Below, piece after piece: positions 1 to 7,090 of a DNA stretch of 36,856 nt. The stretch is taken from contig NZ_LLYB01000081.1 of assembly GCF_001440475.1 (NCBI RefSeq), forward strand, positions 52,917 through 89,772. The letters run 5' to 3'. The translations under genes were made by a program, and so were the position numbers. Within the stretch, counting starts at the first letter, position 1; the number at the start of each line of letters is the position of its first letter. The DNA is from Bradyrhizobium lablabi. Lineage in GTDB: Bacteria; Pseudomonadota; Alphaproteobacteria; Rhizobiales; Xanthobacteraceae. The notes under the pieces were generated by a model, which made no database searches, was not told the origin of the DNA, and saw only the letters and a program-made list of their open reading frames with translations.

Positions 1-387
1 CTCATCCGGGAGTTGGCGGATGCGGCCGAACCAGCAACTGAACTTGAAAAAATCAACACATGGCGGGTACACGCAGTGAAGACGGCTCTCAGCTTGAAGG
101 ATCGTCACTTTTCCGAAGAGCAAGAATCTCGGCTTGTCTGGGCTGGTCACACGTGGCCGGTAGCCCTGAAAACGCGAGTTTCACCGGCTGGACTTGTTCC
201 ATACCGAGCATTTCAGTTTAATTTGGCGAGAGCGAGAGGTGTACATCCTAATAACTTCGGAATTGAAGAGATAATCGTAGGTCCTGCACTCGGACAACAA
301 CAGGTCATAGCCGTAGAAGCGCTACTGGCGTCCCACAGCATGCGACTGGAGATTCATCGATCCGCGATTCCCTATGTCGCGGATTAG
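1..387 (+). CDS. Hypothetical protein, 5' end cut by the window
   Basis: The reading frame is open from the first base of the window, so the gene probably starts upstream. An internal TTG at position 13 would give 124 residues but has no clear ribosome binding site. The visible protein is soluble and mixed in composition, with no signal peptide, membrane segment or motif I recognise. It is followed by other small rightward genes of unknown role. Coding character is judged only from frame length and a plausible amino-acid mix. Function unknown. Confidence 0.5.
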   Translation, partial: LIRELADAAEPATELEKINTWRVHAVKTALSLKDRHFSEEQESRLVWAGHTWPVALKTRVSPAGLVPYRAFQFNLARARGVHPNNFGIEEIIVGPALGQQQVIAVEALLASHSMRLEIHRSAIPYVAD

Positions 388-515
388 CAATATGATGCAA
401 CATGAGCGCTCACAGGCAATTCGGCTGGGCGCCAAATGCCGACATTTGCGCAAATGGCCAGGGGCTTTTATCAGACACCAGATGCGATAACCTGATGATA
501 GGGAGGACCAGCTAC

Positions 516-716
516 ATGGCCTGGACAGTGACTAGCATTCAGCCCACTCAAATTCCAACCGGCGACGTCATGCCGGGCTTCAACCTTCAGCAAGAAGGGC
601 ACTCGCCCACTGTTACCTTCGTTTTTGAGAACGAGCAGAAAGCAAGGGAAGGTCAACAGTTGTTGGACCAGCTACTCGATATGAGCGCAGCTATCGTTCA
701 CCTTGGTGCCCGTTAG
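516..716 (+). CDS. Small hypothetical protein (66 aa)
   Basis: The frame is open from an ATG at 402, but the ATG at 516 is preceded by GGGAGG at 501-506 with a 9-base spacer, the best ribosome binding site in the area, so I chose it. The product begins MAWTVTSIQPTQIPTG and has a beta-rich first half and a helical end (QKAREGQQLLDQLLDMSA). There are no membrane segments and I do not recognise a family. It lies between two other small rightward unknown genes. Confidence 0.55.
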   Translation: MAWTVTSIQPTQIPTGDVMPGFNLQQEGHSPTVTFVFENEQKAREGQQLLDQLLDMSAAIVHLGAR

Positions 717-745
717 GAAACGCCGCGTTCTATCGGGACAGTTCG

Positions 746-1201
746 ATGACGTTCACCAGCATCGCGTTCGGATTGGTTTCTGGCTTCGTCGGCTGGATGA
801 TAACGGAGTTTCTTGCCAAACCGTTCAGGAAAGGCATTGACCTGATAGCGGAGGCACAGTCGCTGACCATCGTCCACGCGAATGTGCAAGCTCGCTGTCG
901 TGAAGTCGGAACGGCGGGCGATGGCCCCATAGAGCAGTTGCACATTCCCGAGGAAGCTGAACAGCGTCTGCAAACCGCAGAACGCAGCTTTCGAGAGCAA
1001 GGGGCGCGGCTACAAGCTTTCGCTCAAACGGACCGCTTCGCTGCACAAACACTAAAACTGTTCAGCATTGACATGCTCGCCGCCGGGGTCGCACTAGTCG
1101 CCATGTCGAACAGCATCGGCATTTACGGCGTCAATCGCAATCGCGCACGTACGAATCTTGAGGCCAAGCTGCGAGTCGGTGACTACAGAAAATCTCCCTA
1201 G
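746..1201 (+). CDS. Hypothetical membrane-associated protein (151 aa)
   Basis: The N-terminus (residues 3-24, FTSIAFGLVSGFVGWMITEF) is a hydrophobic helix that could anchor the protein. A second apolar stretch lies at about residues 108-127 (IDMLAAGVALVAMSNSIGIYG). Between them is a soluble, helix-rich, Glu/Gln/Arg-containing region. The layout resembles a small inner-membrane protein with a helical loop. The ATG at 746 has only a weak ribosome binding site. The next gene also has one membrane helix plus a charged helical domain, so the pair may work together, but no family is recognised. Confidence 0.5.
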   Translation: MTFTSIAFGLVSGFVGWMITEFLAKPFRKGIDLIAEAQSLTIVHANVQARCREVGTAGDGPIEQLHIPEEAEQRLQTAERSFREQGARLQAFAQTDRFAAQTLKLFSIDMLAAGVALVAMSNSIGIYGVNRNRARTNLEAKLRVGDYRKSP

Positions 1202-1309
1202 TAGTCCAAGGTCGTGTTTTCTGAGTTGGCGCTTCCTGGCCGAACAAGCCAACGTTGCCGGCCCTGCTGCACCGAAAGCCAAGAGGCCGAAGAACCAAGG
1301 GAGGTCCGG

Positions 1310-1864
1310 ATGGATAACATCCTCGGCTGGCTAACAAAATACTCACCACCCGTTGTTCTGCTACTTGCACTCGGCGGGATTTTTATTTTCGTATCCAAGC
1401 AGGTGACAGAAAACGCCATCTCGGCACAATTCGAGCAATACAAAAAGGAAGTCGAACTACGACTTCAAAGACGCTCTAACTTTGAGGAGCGCGTGCTTCT
1501 AGACCGCTATGTATTGGTCCGAGAAATTCACGCTAAAATTGCGACGGTGATGACGGACCTAAACCGGGCAAAGTCAGGCACAGAAGTAAAAGGATTATTC
1601 CAAGGCACCGACATTGTACCTCTAACGACCGCCTTCGAGTTAATCGAGCAAAATCGCCATCTAATCACCGAGCGCTTTCGAAAAATTCTGCGTGACCAAG
1701 CCGTGCTTGCGATGGAGTATGCCAACATCCAAGACACTGACGCCTTGAAGAGACATGTGTCTAACTACCAGGAGCTAGACGCGACCTTTGATCGGGCCAT
1801 GAACGAGGTTTTTGGCCTCGACAGGATCACTTGGGAAACTCGGGATCGAGTAGCGAAACCCTGA
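1310..1864 (+). CDS. Membrane-anchored helical protein of unknown function (184 aa)
   Basis: The start at 1310 is chosen because AAGGGAGG lies at 1297-1304, five bases upstream; the frame itself is open from 1214. Residues 13-29 (YSPPVVLLLALGGIFIF) form one transmembrane helix, followed by a highly charged helical region (FEQYKKEVELRLQRRSNFEE) and a helix-rich C-terminal domain. The likely topology is an N-terminal anchor with a cytoplasmic domain. The layout is common in bacterial proteins of unknown role found beside mobile elements. No catalytic motif is visible. Confidence 0.6.
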   Translation: MDNILGWLTKYSPPVVLLLALGGIFIFVSKQVTENAISAQFEQYKKEVELRLQRRSNFEERVLLDRYVLVREIHAKIATVMTDLNRAKSGTEVKGLFQGTDIVPLTTAFELIEQNRHLITERFRKILRDQAVLAMEYANIQDTDALKRHVSNYQELDATFDRAMNEVFGLDRITWETRDRVAKP

Positions 1865-1948
1865 GACTTCAGCCAAGAACAGCAGAGAATTTCTGCTTAG
1901 ACCCCCAGAGTCGCCATCTGCGCTACGCCCCTAGTACCTAAAACCCCA

Positions 1949-2446
1949 GTGCCGAAACCCAGCATGAAACCCAGCGTGACCGAAACCCTGGCGCAGATCA
2001 AAGCGGCGCACTTCGTTGCCGGCATCGTGCTGCACGACGACGTCGTGGTCGAGACTGCGCCCATCGTGCGGCAAATGCGGCGCTGGTCGCGCGATAAGGC
2101 TCGGGAGTATTGCCGCAAATGTGGTTGGGATATCCGCGTCGTGAGCCAAACCCAGGTCGAGCCGAAACCCAGCGCGGTAACGCCGGGGATCGTGCAGCAT
2201 GCGGAATCGTTCGAGGTGATGCACGCCGACGGCCGGATCGAGTTCGTCTATTACGACGAGAATCCCGGCAGCCGCGCGGTCAATGGCCGGCTCAGCAAGC
2301 AGGCGGCGTTCGTCAGGGCACAGGAGATTTTGCGGGGCGGAAACCCAGAGCGAAACCCAAAGCCTCTGTCCAGCAGGCACGCAGCCGCCGCCACCCGCGC
2401 GTATCCTCACCTCGATTGTTGTAAGCGGAACACGGCGGTGCGATAA
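1949..2446 (+). CDS. Conserved hypothetical protein with KPS repeats (165 aa)
   Basis: A GTG start gives a protein whose core (IKAAHFVAGIVLHDDVVVET through RRWSRDKAREYCRKCGW) resembles a small family I recall from rhizobial and Rhodopseudomonas prophages; its function is not known to me. The gene carries seven AAACCC hexamers within 420 bases, three inside the decamer GAAACCCAGC, which encode KPS or PKPS tracts. The C-terminus after residue 130 is low complexity and may be poorly conserved. The stop codon overlaps the next ATG (TAATG), suggesting translational coupling. Confidence 0.55.
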   Translation: MPKPSMKPSVTETLAQIKAAHFVAGIVLHDDVVVETAPIVRQMRRWSRDKAREYCRKCGWDIRVVSQTQVEPKPSAVTPGIVQHAESFEVMHADGRIEFVYYDENPGSRAVNGRLSKQAAFVRAQEILRGGNPERNPKPLSSRHAAAATRAYPHLDCCKRNTAVR

Positions 2447-2793
2447 TGGGGCCGGATGGGGAGTACCGCCCATGCACGCGCCGCACACCAGTTTGCAGCG
2501 GCTTGACAGGGCAGCCGGATATGATCCGGCCAACGAACGGGCCTTTGCAACCGCACCAGCACCACGACGCCACGCTCGAACAGACCCCTACGCTCCTTCG
2601 TGAAGCCGAGGTCCAGCAGCCAGGATACCGCTTCCGCAGCTGCCGAGCTTCCCAAAGCTCCGCCGCTCAGCACGAGCGCGCGCACTGGTTTTGGCAGGTA
2701 ATTGACCGAGATGACCGCGTGTTCAACGCCGTAGTCATCTCGGCTGGAGTCCTGACGGTCGTGTTGCTTGCCACAGTAATGTTTTTCCATTGA
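2446..2793 (+). CDS. Possible tail-anchored membrane protein (115 aa)
   Basis: The ATG overlaps the stop of the preceding gene, so translation could be coupled; there is no separate ribosome binding site. The first 85 residues are polar and Gln/Pro-rich. The last 24 residues (VFNAVVISAGVLTVVLLATV and following) form one transmembrane helix that ends the protein, as in tail-anchored proteins. An overlapping leftward frame (2407-2829) is also open but has a less natural composition. Coding status is uncertain and no function is assigned. Confidence 0.4.
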   Translation: MGPDGEYRPCTRRTPVCSGLTGQPDMIRPTNGPLQPHQHHDATLEQTPTLLREAEVQQPGYRFRSCRASQSSAAQHERAHWFWQVIDRDDRVFNAVVISAGVLTVVLLATVMFFH

Positions 2794-2881
2794 GGCCGCC
2801 AGCGATCCGGCCCTAAAGGTGTTGCGCACCTGTGCCCAACAGCACTACCATGCTCACATTCGACTCCAAGGAAGCTGACGG

Positions 2882-2907
2882 CCCCCGAGCCCCCGGGGGT
2901 CGTTTTT
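2882..2907 (+). terminator. Possible rho-independent terminator
   Basis: CCCCCG (2882-2887) pairs with CGGGGG (2894-2899) and is followed by TTTTT at 2903-2907. The stem is short but pure GC. It lies in a 250-base gap after the tail-anchored gene. A 47-codon frame (2850-2993) also runs through it, so the element could instead be coding; I favour a terminator only weakly. Confidence 0.35.
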
Positions 2908-3045
2908 GTTCCGGGAGTCCGGTACCGGACCGTCAAAGGTTCCGGATGGAACTAGCATCCAAGCATCACCGCAGGATGGGCATTTACCGGTGATGAGAAC
3001 GCTCGGTTGCGCTCCCGCCTTCCTCGAATGGAATGGAGCAGCGCC

Positions 3046-3246
3046 ATGCAGCAACGACGCCGTTTCAAACAGACCCAGTCACTCGAAGAACGTCTTGCCG
3101 ATGAAGCCAAGCGCTTGCGGGAGCAAGCCGAATTGCTTCCGCCCGGGCCGCTACGCGATGCCGTCGAAAGGAAAGCGCGGCAGGCAGAGACGGACTCGCA
3201 TGTGAGCGAGTGGTTGCGATCTCCGGGGCTACAGTCTCCCAGTTGA
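3046..3246 (+). CDS. Small conserved rhizobial protein (66 aa)
   Basis: The product begins MQQRRRFKQTQSLEERL and continues with a helical segment of Glu, Arg, Ala and Leu, then PPGPLRDAVERKARQAETDS and a conserved-looking end (SEWLRSPGLQSP). I recognise this as a small family widespread in Bradyrhizobium genomes; no function is known to me. The ATG at 3046 is preferred over upstream in-frame starts at 3007 and 3028 because the similarity begins there and a GGAG lies upstream. The gene is followed by a good terminator. Confidence 0.7.
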   Translation: MQQRRRFKQTQSLEERLADEAKRLREQAELLPPGPLRDAVERKARQAETDSHVSEWLRSPGLQSPS

Positions 3247-3320
3247 GCAATTGCGGGCCACTCACGGCTGCCCCATCAGTTCAGCCCGGGCGCCGAATAT
3301 GCCGAATGTTTGGAATTGAA

Positions 3321-3347
3321 ACCCGCCGCTAAGGCGGGTCTTTTGTT
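3321..3347 (+). terminator. Rho-independent terminator
   Basis: A perfect 7-bp stem, ACCCGCC (3321-3327) with GGCGGGT (3333-3339), closes a 5-base loop and is followed by CTTTTGTTT. It would end transcripts from the left-hand small genes and insulate the ArdC gene downstream. Confidence 0.8.
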
Positions 3348-3386
3348 TCCCAAAATATTTTTGGAGTTGCTGCCCGTTTGGACTTG

Positions 3387-3411
3387 ATCTAGTACGGACT
3401 ACGTACTAGAT
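3387..3411. promoter_or_regulatory. Palindromic operator upstream of the ArdC gene
   Basis: ATCTAGTAC (3387-3395) and GTACTAGAT (3403-3411) form a perfect 9-bp inverted repeat with a 7-base spacer, 35 bases before the ArdC start codon. The size and placement suit a dimeric repressor site over the promoter. The half-site core CTAGTACG recurs at 7388-7395 in front of the leftward nuclease operon, hinting at shared control. The regulator is not in the window. The role is inferred from symmetry and position. Confidence 0.5.
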
Positions 3412-3445
3412 ACCAGCCATCGAAACACAAACGAGAGTTAAACAG

Positions 3446-4348
3446 ATGGCAGTCAATCTTTACCAGAACGTGACGGCGCGAATTCTCGCCGAATTGGAAA
3501 TCGGAACGGCGCCTTGGGTCAAGCCATGGTCCGCGACTCCCGGAAAGAACATTCCGCACAATGCCGCAACGGGCCGGCCTTACTCTGGCGCTAACGTTGT
3601 GCTGCTCTGGATGGCCGCGGGACGGTTCACGACTCCCAGGTACCTGACATTCAAACAGGCAAAGCAGCTAGGCGGAAACGTCCGCAAGGGCGAGCATGGC
3701 TTTACCATCTATTTCGTCAAGCCAATGGTAGGCAAGGCAAAGGACGGCGACGAGTCCGGAGTCGGCCGGACGTTTACCATGCTGCGCGCCTATACGGTTT
3801 TCAATGTCGACCAATGCGAAAACCTGCCGGAACGCGTAACGGTACCGGCGGAGATCAAGCCGCGCCACAATGACGAACGGGACGCAACCATTGATGAATT
3901 CATTGCCGCGATTGGCGCCGACTATCGGGACGGGCAAGGCGGAGATAGGGCATACTACAATCACGGCGCCGACTTTGTGGCTATGCCGTCATTTGCCGCG
4001 TTCAATTCCGCGGCAAGCTACTACGCAACCGCGTTTCATGAGCTGGGACATTGGACCGGCCACAAGTCGCGGCTTGACCGGGAATTCGGCAAGCGGTTTG
4101 GAGATAAGGCCTATGCGGCGGAGGAGCTGGTCGCGGAATTGACTAGCGCCTTCCTTTGCGCGGAATTCGACATTGACGGCGAGTTGCGTCATGCCGGCTA
4201 TATCGAAAACTGGATCCAGCTGCTGAAAGACGACGCGCGGGCGTTCTTTACCGCGGCGAGTGCAGCACAGAAAGCCGCGGACCATATGCGCGGTCTGGCG
4301 CTTGCCGCGGCGGACGATAGCGCGGACGAAATGCCGTTAGCCGCATGA
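3446..4348 (+). CDS. ardC: ArdC-type antirestriction protein
   Basis: The N-terminal half (residues 1-130) matches the ArdC single-stranded-DNA-binding domain: YQNVTARILAELEIGTAPWV, then PYSGANVVLLWMA and NVRKGEHGFTIYFVKP. The C-terminal half is a zincin-like metallopeptidase domain with HELGH at residues 198-202, a further His at 206, and an acidic helix (YAAEELVAELTSAFL) that should supply the third zinc ligand. ArdC proteins on plasmids and phages protect incoming DNA against host restriction. The length of 300 residues is normal. It stands alone between two terminators with a palindromic operator in front, so it is probably an early or independently controlled gene. Confidence 0.9.
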   Translation: MAVNLYQNVTARILAELEIGTAPWVKPWSATPGKNIPHNAATGRPYSGANVVLLWMAAGRFTTPRYLTFKQAKQLGGNVRKGEHGFTIYFVKPMVGKAKDGDESGVGRTFTMLRAYTVFNVDQCENLPERVTVPAEIKPRHNDERDATIDEFIAAIGADYRDGQGGDRAYYNHGADFVAMPSFAAFNSAASYYATAFHELGHWTGHKSRLDREFGKRFGDKAYAAEELVAELTSAFLCAEFDIDGELRHAGYIENWIQLLKDDARAFFTAASAAQKAADHMRGLALAAADDSADEMPLAA

Positions 4349-4499
4349 CGCGCGCGGTGATCCTAGCGAGAGTGCGCTACGGAACGCGCGTTGGAAGGGC
4401 GCGAACGGCACGAACGGCACCGATGGCACGGGGGCTCAAATGGTTCGTGTCGGCGGGAAAGGTAGGAACTTCCGGTCAGCCAGAGCGTCAGTGATCGCT

Positions 4500-4688
4500 A
4501 TGAACAGCGACGAAGCCGATGCGGACAGGTTCCGCAGGCAAGCAATGGTATGCCGGCAAGAAGCGGAAAAAGCTGGCAGTCCAGAGGACGCGGCAAGCTG
4601 GCTACGACTTGCCGAGGATTTCGACGAGCGGGCGCAGCAACTGCACCGCGCCTTAGAGCGCCGGCTCGCAAACCTCAAACCTTCATAG
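4500..4688 (+). CDS. Small helical conserved protein (62 aa)
   Basis: Starting at the ATG at 4500 (the frame opens at 4440), the protein reads MNSDEADADRFRRQAMVCRQ and continues with EAEKAGSPEDAASWLRLAED, a helical hairpin rich in Ala, Glu and Arg. I recognise the general pattern, R..A...R..AE...P..A.WLRLAED, from very common short rhizobial proteins of unknown function. The gene at 36466-36669 has a similar pattern, so the two may be distant relatives. A terminator follows at 4843. Confidence 0.6.
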   Translation: MNSDEADADRFRRQAMVCRQEAEKAGSPEDAASWLRLAEDFDERAQQLHRALERRLANLKPS

Positions 4689-4842
4689 ATGCCGGAGTCG
4701 CCCAAACCGGCGCATTTTTTTATGGGCGGTATGAGGGATTGCGCGCCTATCGTCTGGCCAAGGCTAGGCCCGGCTTCCAAAAATCCCTTGGAACCGGCTT
4801 GACAGGCGCAAAAATCCGCCGTCTGATAGGCATGCTGACAAT

Positions 4843-4867
4843 AACCCGCCCTTGAGGCGGGTTTTTT
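4843..4867 (+). terminator. Rho-independent terminator
   Basis: AACCCGCC (4843-4850) pairs perfectly with GGCGGGTT (4856-4863) around the loop CTTGA and runs into a T-tract to 4867. It ends the rightward transcript that carries the small gene at 4500 and separates it from the leftward gene at 4946. Confidence 0.8.
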
Positions 4868-4945
4868 GTTGCGGCGAGGGGCACCGAAGCTCGGGCGTCA
4901 GATGGAGCAATCTCGATTTCACTTTCGACTTAGTGTCCGCGCGCG

Positions 4946-5143
4946 TTAAGGATAATCAGCTTCCGATAGTAGGGCGCGCTCCACTGCTTCTATCGCTGTT
5001 TGGAATTCCACAAACCGCAACATTGTGGCTTCATATGTGCCTCCTCGCTCGTAGGGCTTTGAGAGAAGCTCGGCGCATAGCCTACGCTCCTTGACCAGCT
5101 CGGCGAGCGCGTTCACCAGGTCTTTCTTAGCCGCCTCAGTCAT
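4946..5143 (-). CDS. Small hypothetical protein (65 aa)
   Basis: This leftward gene encodes MTEAAKKDLVNALAELVKER and so on, an amphipathic helical protein without membrane segments or motifs. GAGG lies seven bases before the start codon on the minus strand. It stands alone, opposite to its neighbours, between a rightward terminator and the long noncoding region before the packaging genes. No family recognised. Confidence 0.5.
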   Translation of the reverse strand: MTEAAKKDLVNALAELVKERRLCAELLSKPYERGGTYEATMLRFVEFQTAIEAVERALLSEADYP

Positions 5144-5370
5144 TGTGCGCCTCGTCGGTCAGACGACCGCAGCCACCGCCTATGGCTATCCGCGCGAGCG
5201 CTGGCGATGAATAACAGCGGGTCCGAAGACCTTTGGCTATCCGCAACAGGCGCCGTTGTGAACGGCGGGCAATGGCTGCGCGGCATGAGAACGCTGGTCA
5301 GCAGAATTTAGTTCCCTGGGCCGGTTGGCGCGCTGCGTCAACACGTTGACTAGGGCGAATCCATTCTTCA

Positions 5371-5393
5371 ATCATGCTAGGAATCTTGTGGCA
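5371..5393 (+). repeat. 23-bp element, copy 1 (copy 2 at 5594-5616)
   Basis: The two copies agree at 20 of 23 positions and share the core CTAGGAAT followed by TGGCA at the end. Copy 2 ends on the A of the start codon of the gene at 5616 and includes its AGGA ribosome binding site. Copy 1 lies 223 bases upstream with no gene after it. This could be a duplicated leader or an operator pair. Confidence 0.5.
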
Positions 5394-5400
5394 GTTGCCA

Positions 5401-5437
5401 CTGATACGCGTTGCGGACGACGCTGATACGCTTTGCG
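5401..5437 (+). repeat. Tandem 15-bp repeat
   Basis: CTGATACGCGTTGCG (5401-5415) and CTGATACGCTTTGCG (5423-5437) differ at one base and have a 22-bp period, about two helical turns, so a protein bound to both would sit on one face of the DNA. The location in front of the packaging genes makes a terminase or repressor binding site possible. Confidence 0.5.
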
Positions 5438-5615
5438 TAATAGGGCGGGGACTCACCAAGGGGCCACCGAGGCGGCCCCGGCTGAGCGTCAGGGCCACCA
5501 ATGCTTCCGGCTGGAGCGATTGGCGGCACAAACCGGAAGCTCGGAATCTACGCAGATCCCGCGTTCTTGTTCCTACCGTTCGATTCTCCCGTGATCATTC
5601 TAGGAATGTTTTGGC

Positions 5616-6071
5616 ATGCCATACGAGGCCTATCCCGGTTTGCCCGAGTCGTTTCAGCCGACTCCCGTCAATCCGAAACGCAATCCGAATCTAAACGGTA
5701 GGAAGCCGCCGGGCGCCGTTGCCAAGATTACGCGGGATCTGAAACACGGCATCATTGACGCGGCAGTGGCTTACGGAAGCGACGGCAACGGCAAAGGCGG
5801 ATTGACCGGCTATCTGTTTTTCCTCGCCGGCAAACATCCCAAGGCGTTTGCCGGGCTGCTCGGCAAGATGCTTCCGTTACAGGTCAACGGATCAATTCAA
5901 AGCGTCGTCGGACAAATCAACGTCGTTTCCGTTCCGGTGGATCACTACCTAAGTCCGGACGACGTCCGGAAGCTTGCGCCAGCTCCGCCGGCTATCGATC
6001 ACGAGTCGAGTGACGACGCGGCGCCGCCGTCGTCGGATCCTGGAGTCGCGCGAGACCTGGACGCGGCTTAA
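5616..6071 (+). CDS. Phage protein, possible small-terminase-like packaging protein
   Basis: The 151-residue product starts MPYEAYPGLPESF, has a Pro/Asn/Lys-rich linker ending in GRKPPGAVAKI, a helical core (TRDLKHGIIDAAVAYG, then GYLFFLAGKHPKAFAGLLGKML), and an acidic Pro/Ser-rich tail. The lead-in GRKPPGA plus a helical domain ending in a 'LL.KMLP' pattern recalls small phage proteins found before large terminases (DUF5681-like). The large terminase lies 2 kb downstream rather than next door, because the nuclease cassette intervenes. AGGA lies ten bases before the ATG. The packaging role is inferred and no DNA-binding motif is proven. Confidence 0.5.
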   Translation: MPYEAYPGLPESFQPTPVNPKRNPNLNGRKPPGAVAKITRDLKHGIIDAAVAYGSDGNGKGGLTGYLFFLAGKHPKAFAGLLGKMLPLQVNGSIQSVVGQINVVSVPVDHYLSPDDVRKLAPAPPAIDHESSDDAAPPSSDPGVARDLDAA

Positions 6072-6340
6072 CGCACCAACCTTTTGCAACGGCCAAGCCA
6101 TTGATTGCGTGAGGTCCGCGCGCTGTTGCAAAAGTTTTAACTTTCGCACCATGGAAACGGCCGGGAATTCATCGGCGAAAAGCGCGACATTCCGCGGCTT
6201 TTCACGGCTATTCCGCCGGATAAGCCTGAATAAGACAACAATATCAATGGATTAAGAGGGGGAGGGGTTTCACCTCCGGTTCCGTTTTCGAGGCGGGCGG
6301 CCCCGCACCCACGATTTTCCTCCAAAACCGTACCGGTATC
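6072..6340. other. Gap with a possible gene remnant
   Basis: No complete gene is convincing here. From 6139 to 6233 one frame reads naturally as a protein end (GREFIGEKRDIPRLFTAIPP, then DKPE and a stop) but is closed upstream by TAA at 6136-6138 and has no start codon. This may be the 3' remnant of a lost gene. The overlapping frame from 6151 would give a 34-residue Ser/Arg-rich peptide, which looks less natural. Confidence 0.25.
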
Positions 6341-6640
6341 ATGATACGCATCGACTTGGTCGAGGAAATCGACCGCGCCGGCGACCACCGTCGTGGCATC
6401 TGGCACTGGCGCTGCGAGGCGCTGTCCGGTTTCTCCCGCCAGCCGCTCCTAGATGCCTGCCGCGAGCTGCAACGCATCGGCGCTAATCCCGCCGAGCGCG
6501 CAGGGCTATTCCGCGAAGGCAAGAACGTGCCGGATCTCTGGTGCCGGATCGATGTCGGTGCGCGCACCACCGTCGATGAAGCCGGCCCCTGGTTCGCAAA
6601 ATTCAAACCGTTCGATCCGCAACTCCGGAATCGCGCCTGA
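6341..6640 (+). CDS. Small conserved phage/rhizobial hypothetical protein (99 aa)
   Basis: The core SGFSRQPLLDACRELQRIGA followed by LWCRIDVGARTTVDEAGPWF and KFKPF matches a short family I recall from alphaproteobacterial prophages, with the usual pattern SRQPLLDACR..., a basic middle and a TVDE...F.K..PF end. Its function is unknown to me. It is rightward and lies just before the convergent terminator of the nuclease operon. The ATG at 6341 has no strong ribosome binding site. Confidence 0.65.
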   Translation: MIRIDLVEEIDRAGDHRRGIWHWRCEALSGFSRQPLLDACRELQRIGANPAERAGLFREGKNVPDLWCRIDVGARTTVDEAGPWFAKFKPFDPQLRNRA

Positions 6641-6670
6641 GTTTTTTCCAAAATTCCTTTGGTGCAGTGC

Positions 6671-6697
6671 AAAAAGAAAACCCCGCCAAAAGCGGGG
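6671..6697 (-). terminator. Rho-independent terminator of the nuclease operon
   Basis: Read on the minus strand, CCCCGC (6697-6692) pairs with GCGGGG (6686-6681) around a T-rich loop and runs into TTTTCTTTTT (6680-6671). It lies 7 bases after the stop of the leftward nuclease gene. Confidence 0.85.
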
Positions 6698-6703
6698 CTG
6701 AGC

Positions 6704-7090
6704 TTAGCGAGAACACCACGCGGCGAGCCGCTGGGCTTTGGCTTCCGGCCCCGGCACATAGGGCAGGGCGTAGCCCTCCTTGAGCAGGACGGCGCCGACA
6801 TCGACCGTGCCAGCGTAAACGGTGGCGAGTGTCCGGCCGAAGCGGTCGACACCGTTAGGCGTGTAGGACACCTCGCCGCTCTTGAGCAGTTCGATCAGCC
6901 GGTTCTTGGCCGCCACACCAAGCTGGTACTCATTCTCGCAGCGCGAGCGAAAGGTTTCCGGCGTGTCGATGGAGATGATCCGGATCCGGACGTTGTCGAT
7001 GTCCACTGTGTCGCCATCGATGACGGTTACGCCGGCCATCGCCGGAGTGAGCACCGCCAGGGTCGCTAAGGCTGCCAGGGCTACTCGCAT
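6704..7090 (-). CDS. Secreted staphylococcal-nuclease-like endonuclease
   Basis: Residues 1-19 form a signal peptide ending in PAMA. The rest is a short SNase domain: VIDGDTVDI (23-31), RIISIDTPE (37-45) and DRFGR (82-86). By alignment with micrococcal nuclease, R37, E45 and R86 match the catalytic Arg-Glu-Arg set, and D25, D42 and T43 lie in the calcium-binding region. It should be a calcium-dependent exported DNA/RNA nuclease. The start codon overlaps the last codons of the upstream Excalibur gene, so the two are co-translated. Its strand is opposite to the late genes, as in a moron cassette. Confidence 0.9.
   Translation of the reverse strand: MRVALAALATLAVLTPAMAGVTVIDGDTVDIDNVRIRIISIDTPETFRSRCENEYQLGVAAKNRLIELLKSGEVSYTPNGVDRFGRTLATVYAGTVDVGAVLLKEGYALPYVPGPEAKAQRLAAWCSR

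Larger units (their letters stand above)
5144..5615. other. Repeat-containing noncoding region before the first packaging-type gene
   Basis: No convincing gene is seen in these 472 bases. They hold an 11-bp direct repeat TGGCTATCCGC (5183-5193 and 5234-5244), a near-identical 15-bp tandem pair (5401-5415, 5423-5437), two copies of a 23-bp element (5371-5393, 5594-5616), a GGGGCC/GGCCCC hairpin (5460-5479), and TTGACT at 5345 that could be a -35 box. In many phages the packaging start site lies just before the terminase genes, so this is a candidate cos/pac or late-promoter region; that is inference. Confidence 0.45.

Noticed and set aside
1931..2533. 200-codon leftward frame with GF/LGF repeats
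   Set aside because: The repeats come from the AAACCC hexamers read backwards; the forward frame has the better family match.
2850..2993. 47-codon rightward frame
   Set aside because: Runs through a possible terminator, has no ribosome binding site and no recognisable family; too weak to call.
5180..5250. Possible CRISPR-like repeat from two TGGCTATCCGC copies
   Set aside because: Only two 11-bp copies with no regular spacer or further units; too short for a CRISPR array.
5374..5694. 106-codon rightward frame before the packaging-type gene
   Set aside because: Starts within copy 1 of the 23-bp repeat, overlaps the supported gene at 5616 and has an Arg-rich shadow composition; the region is better seen as regulatory.
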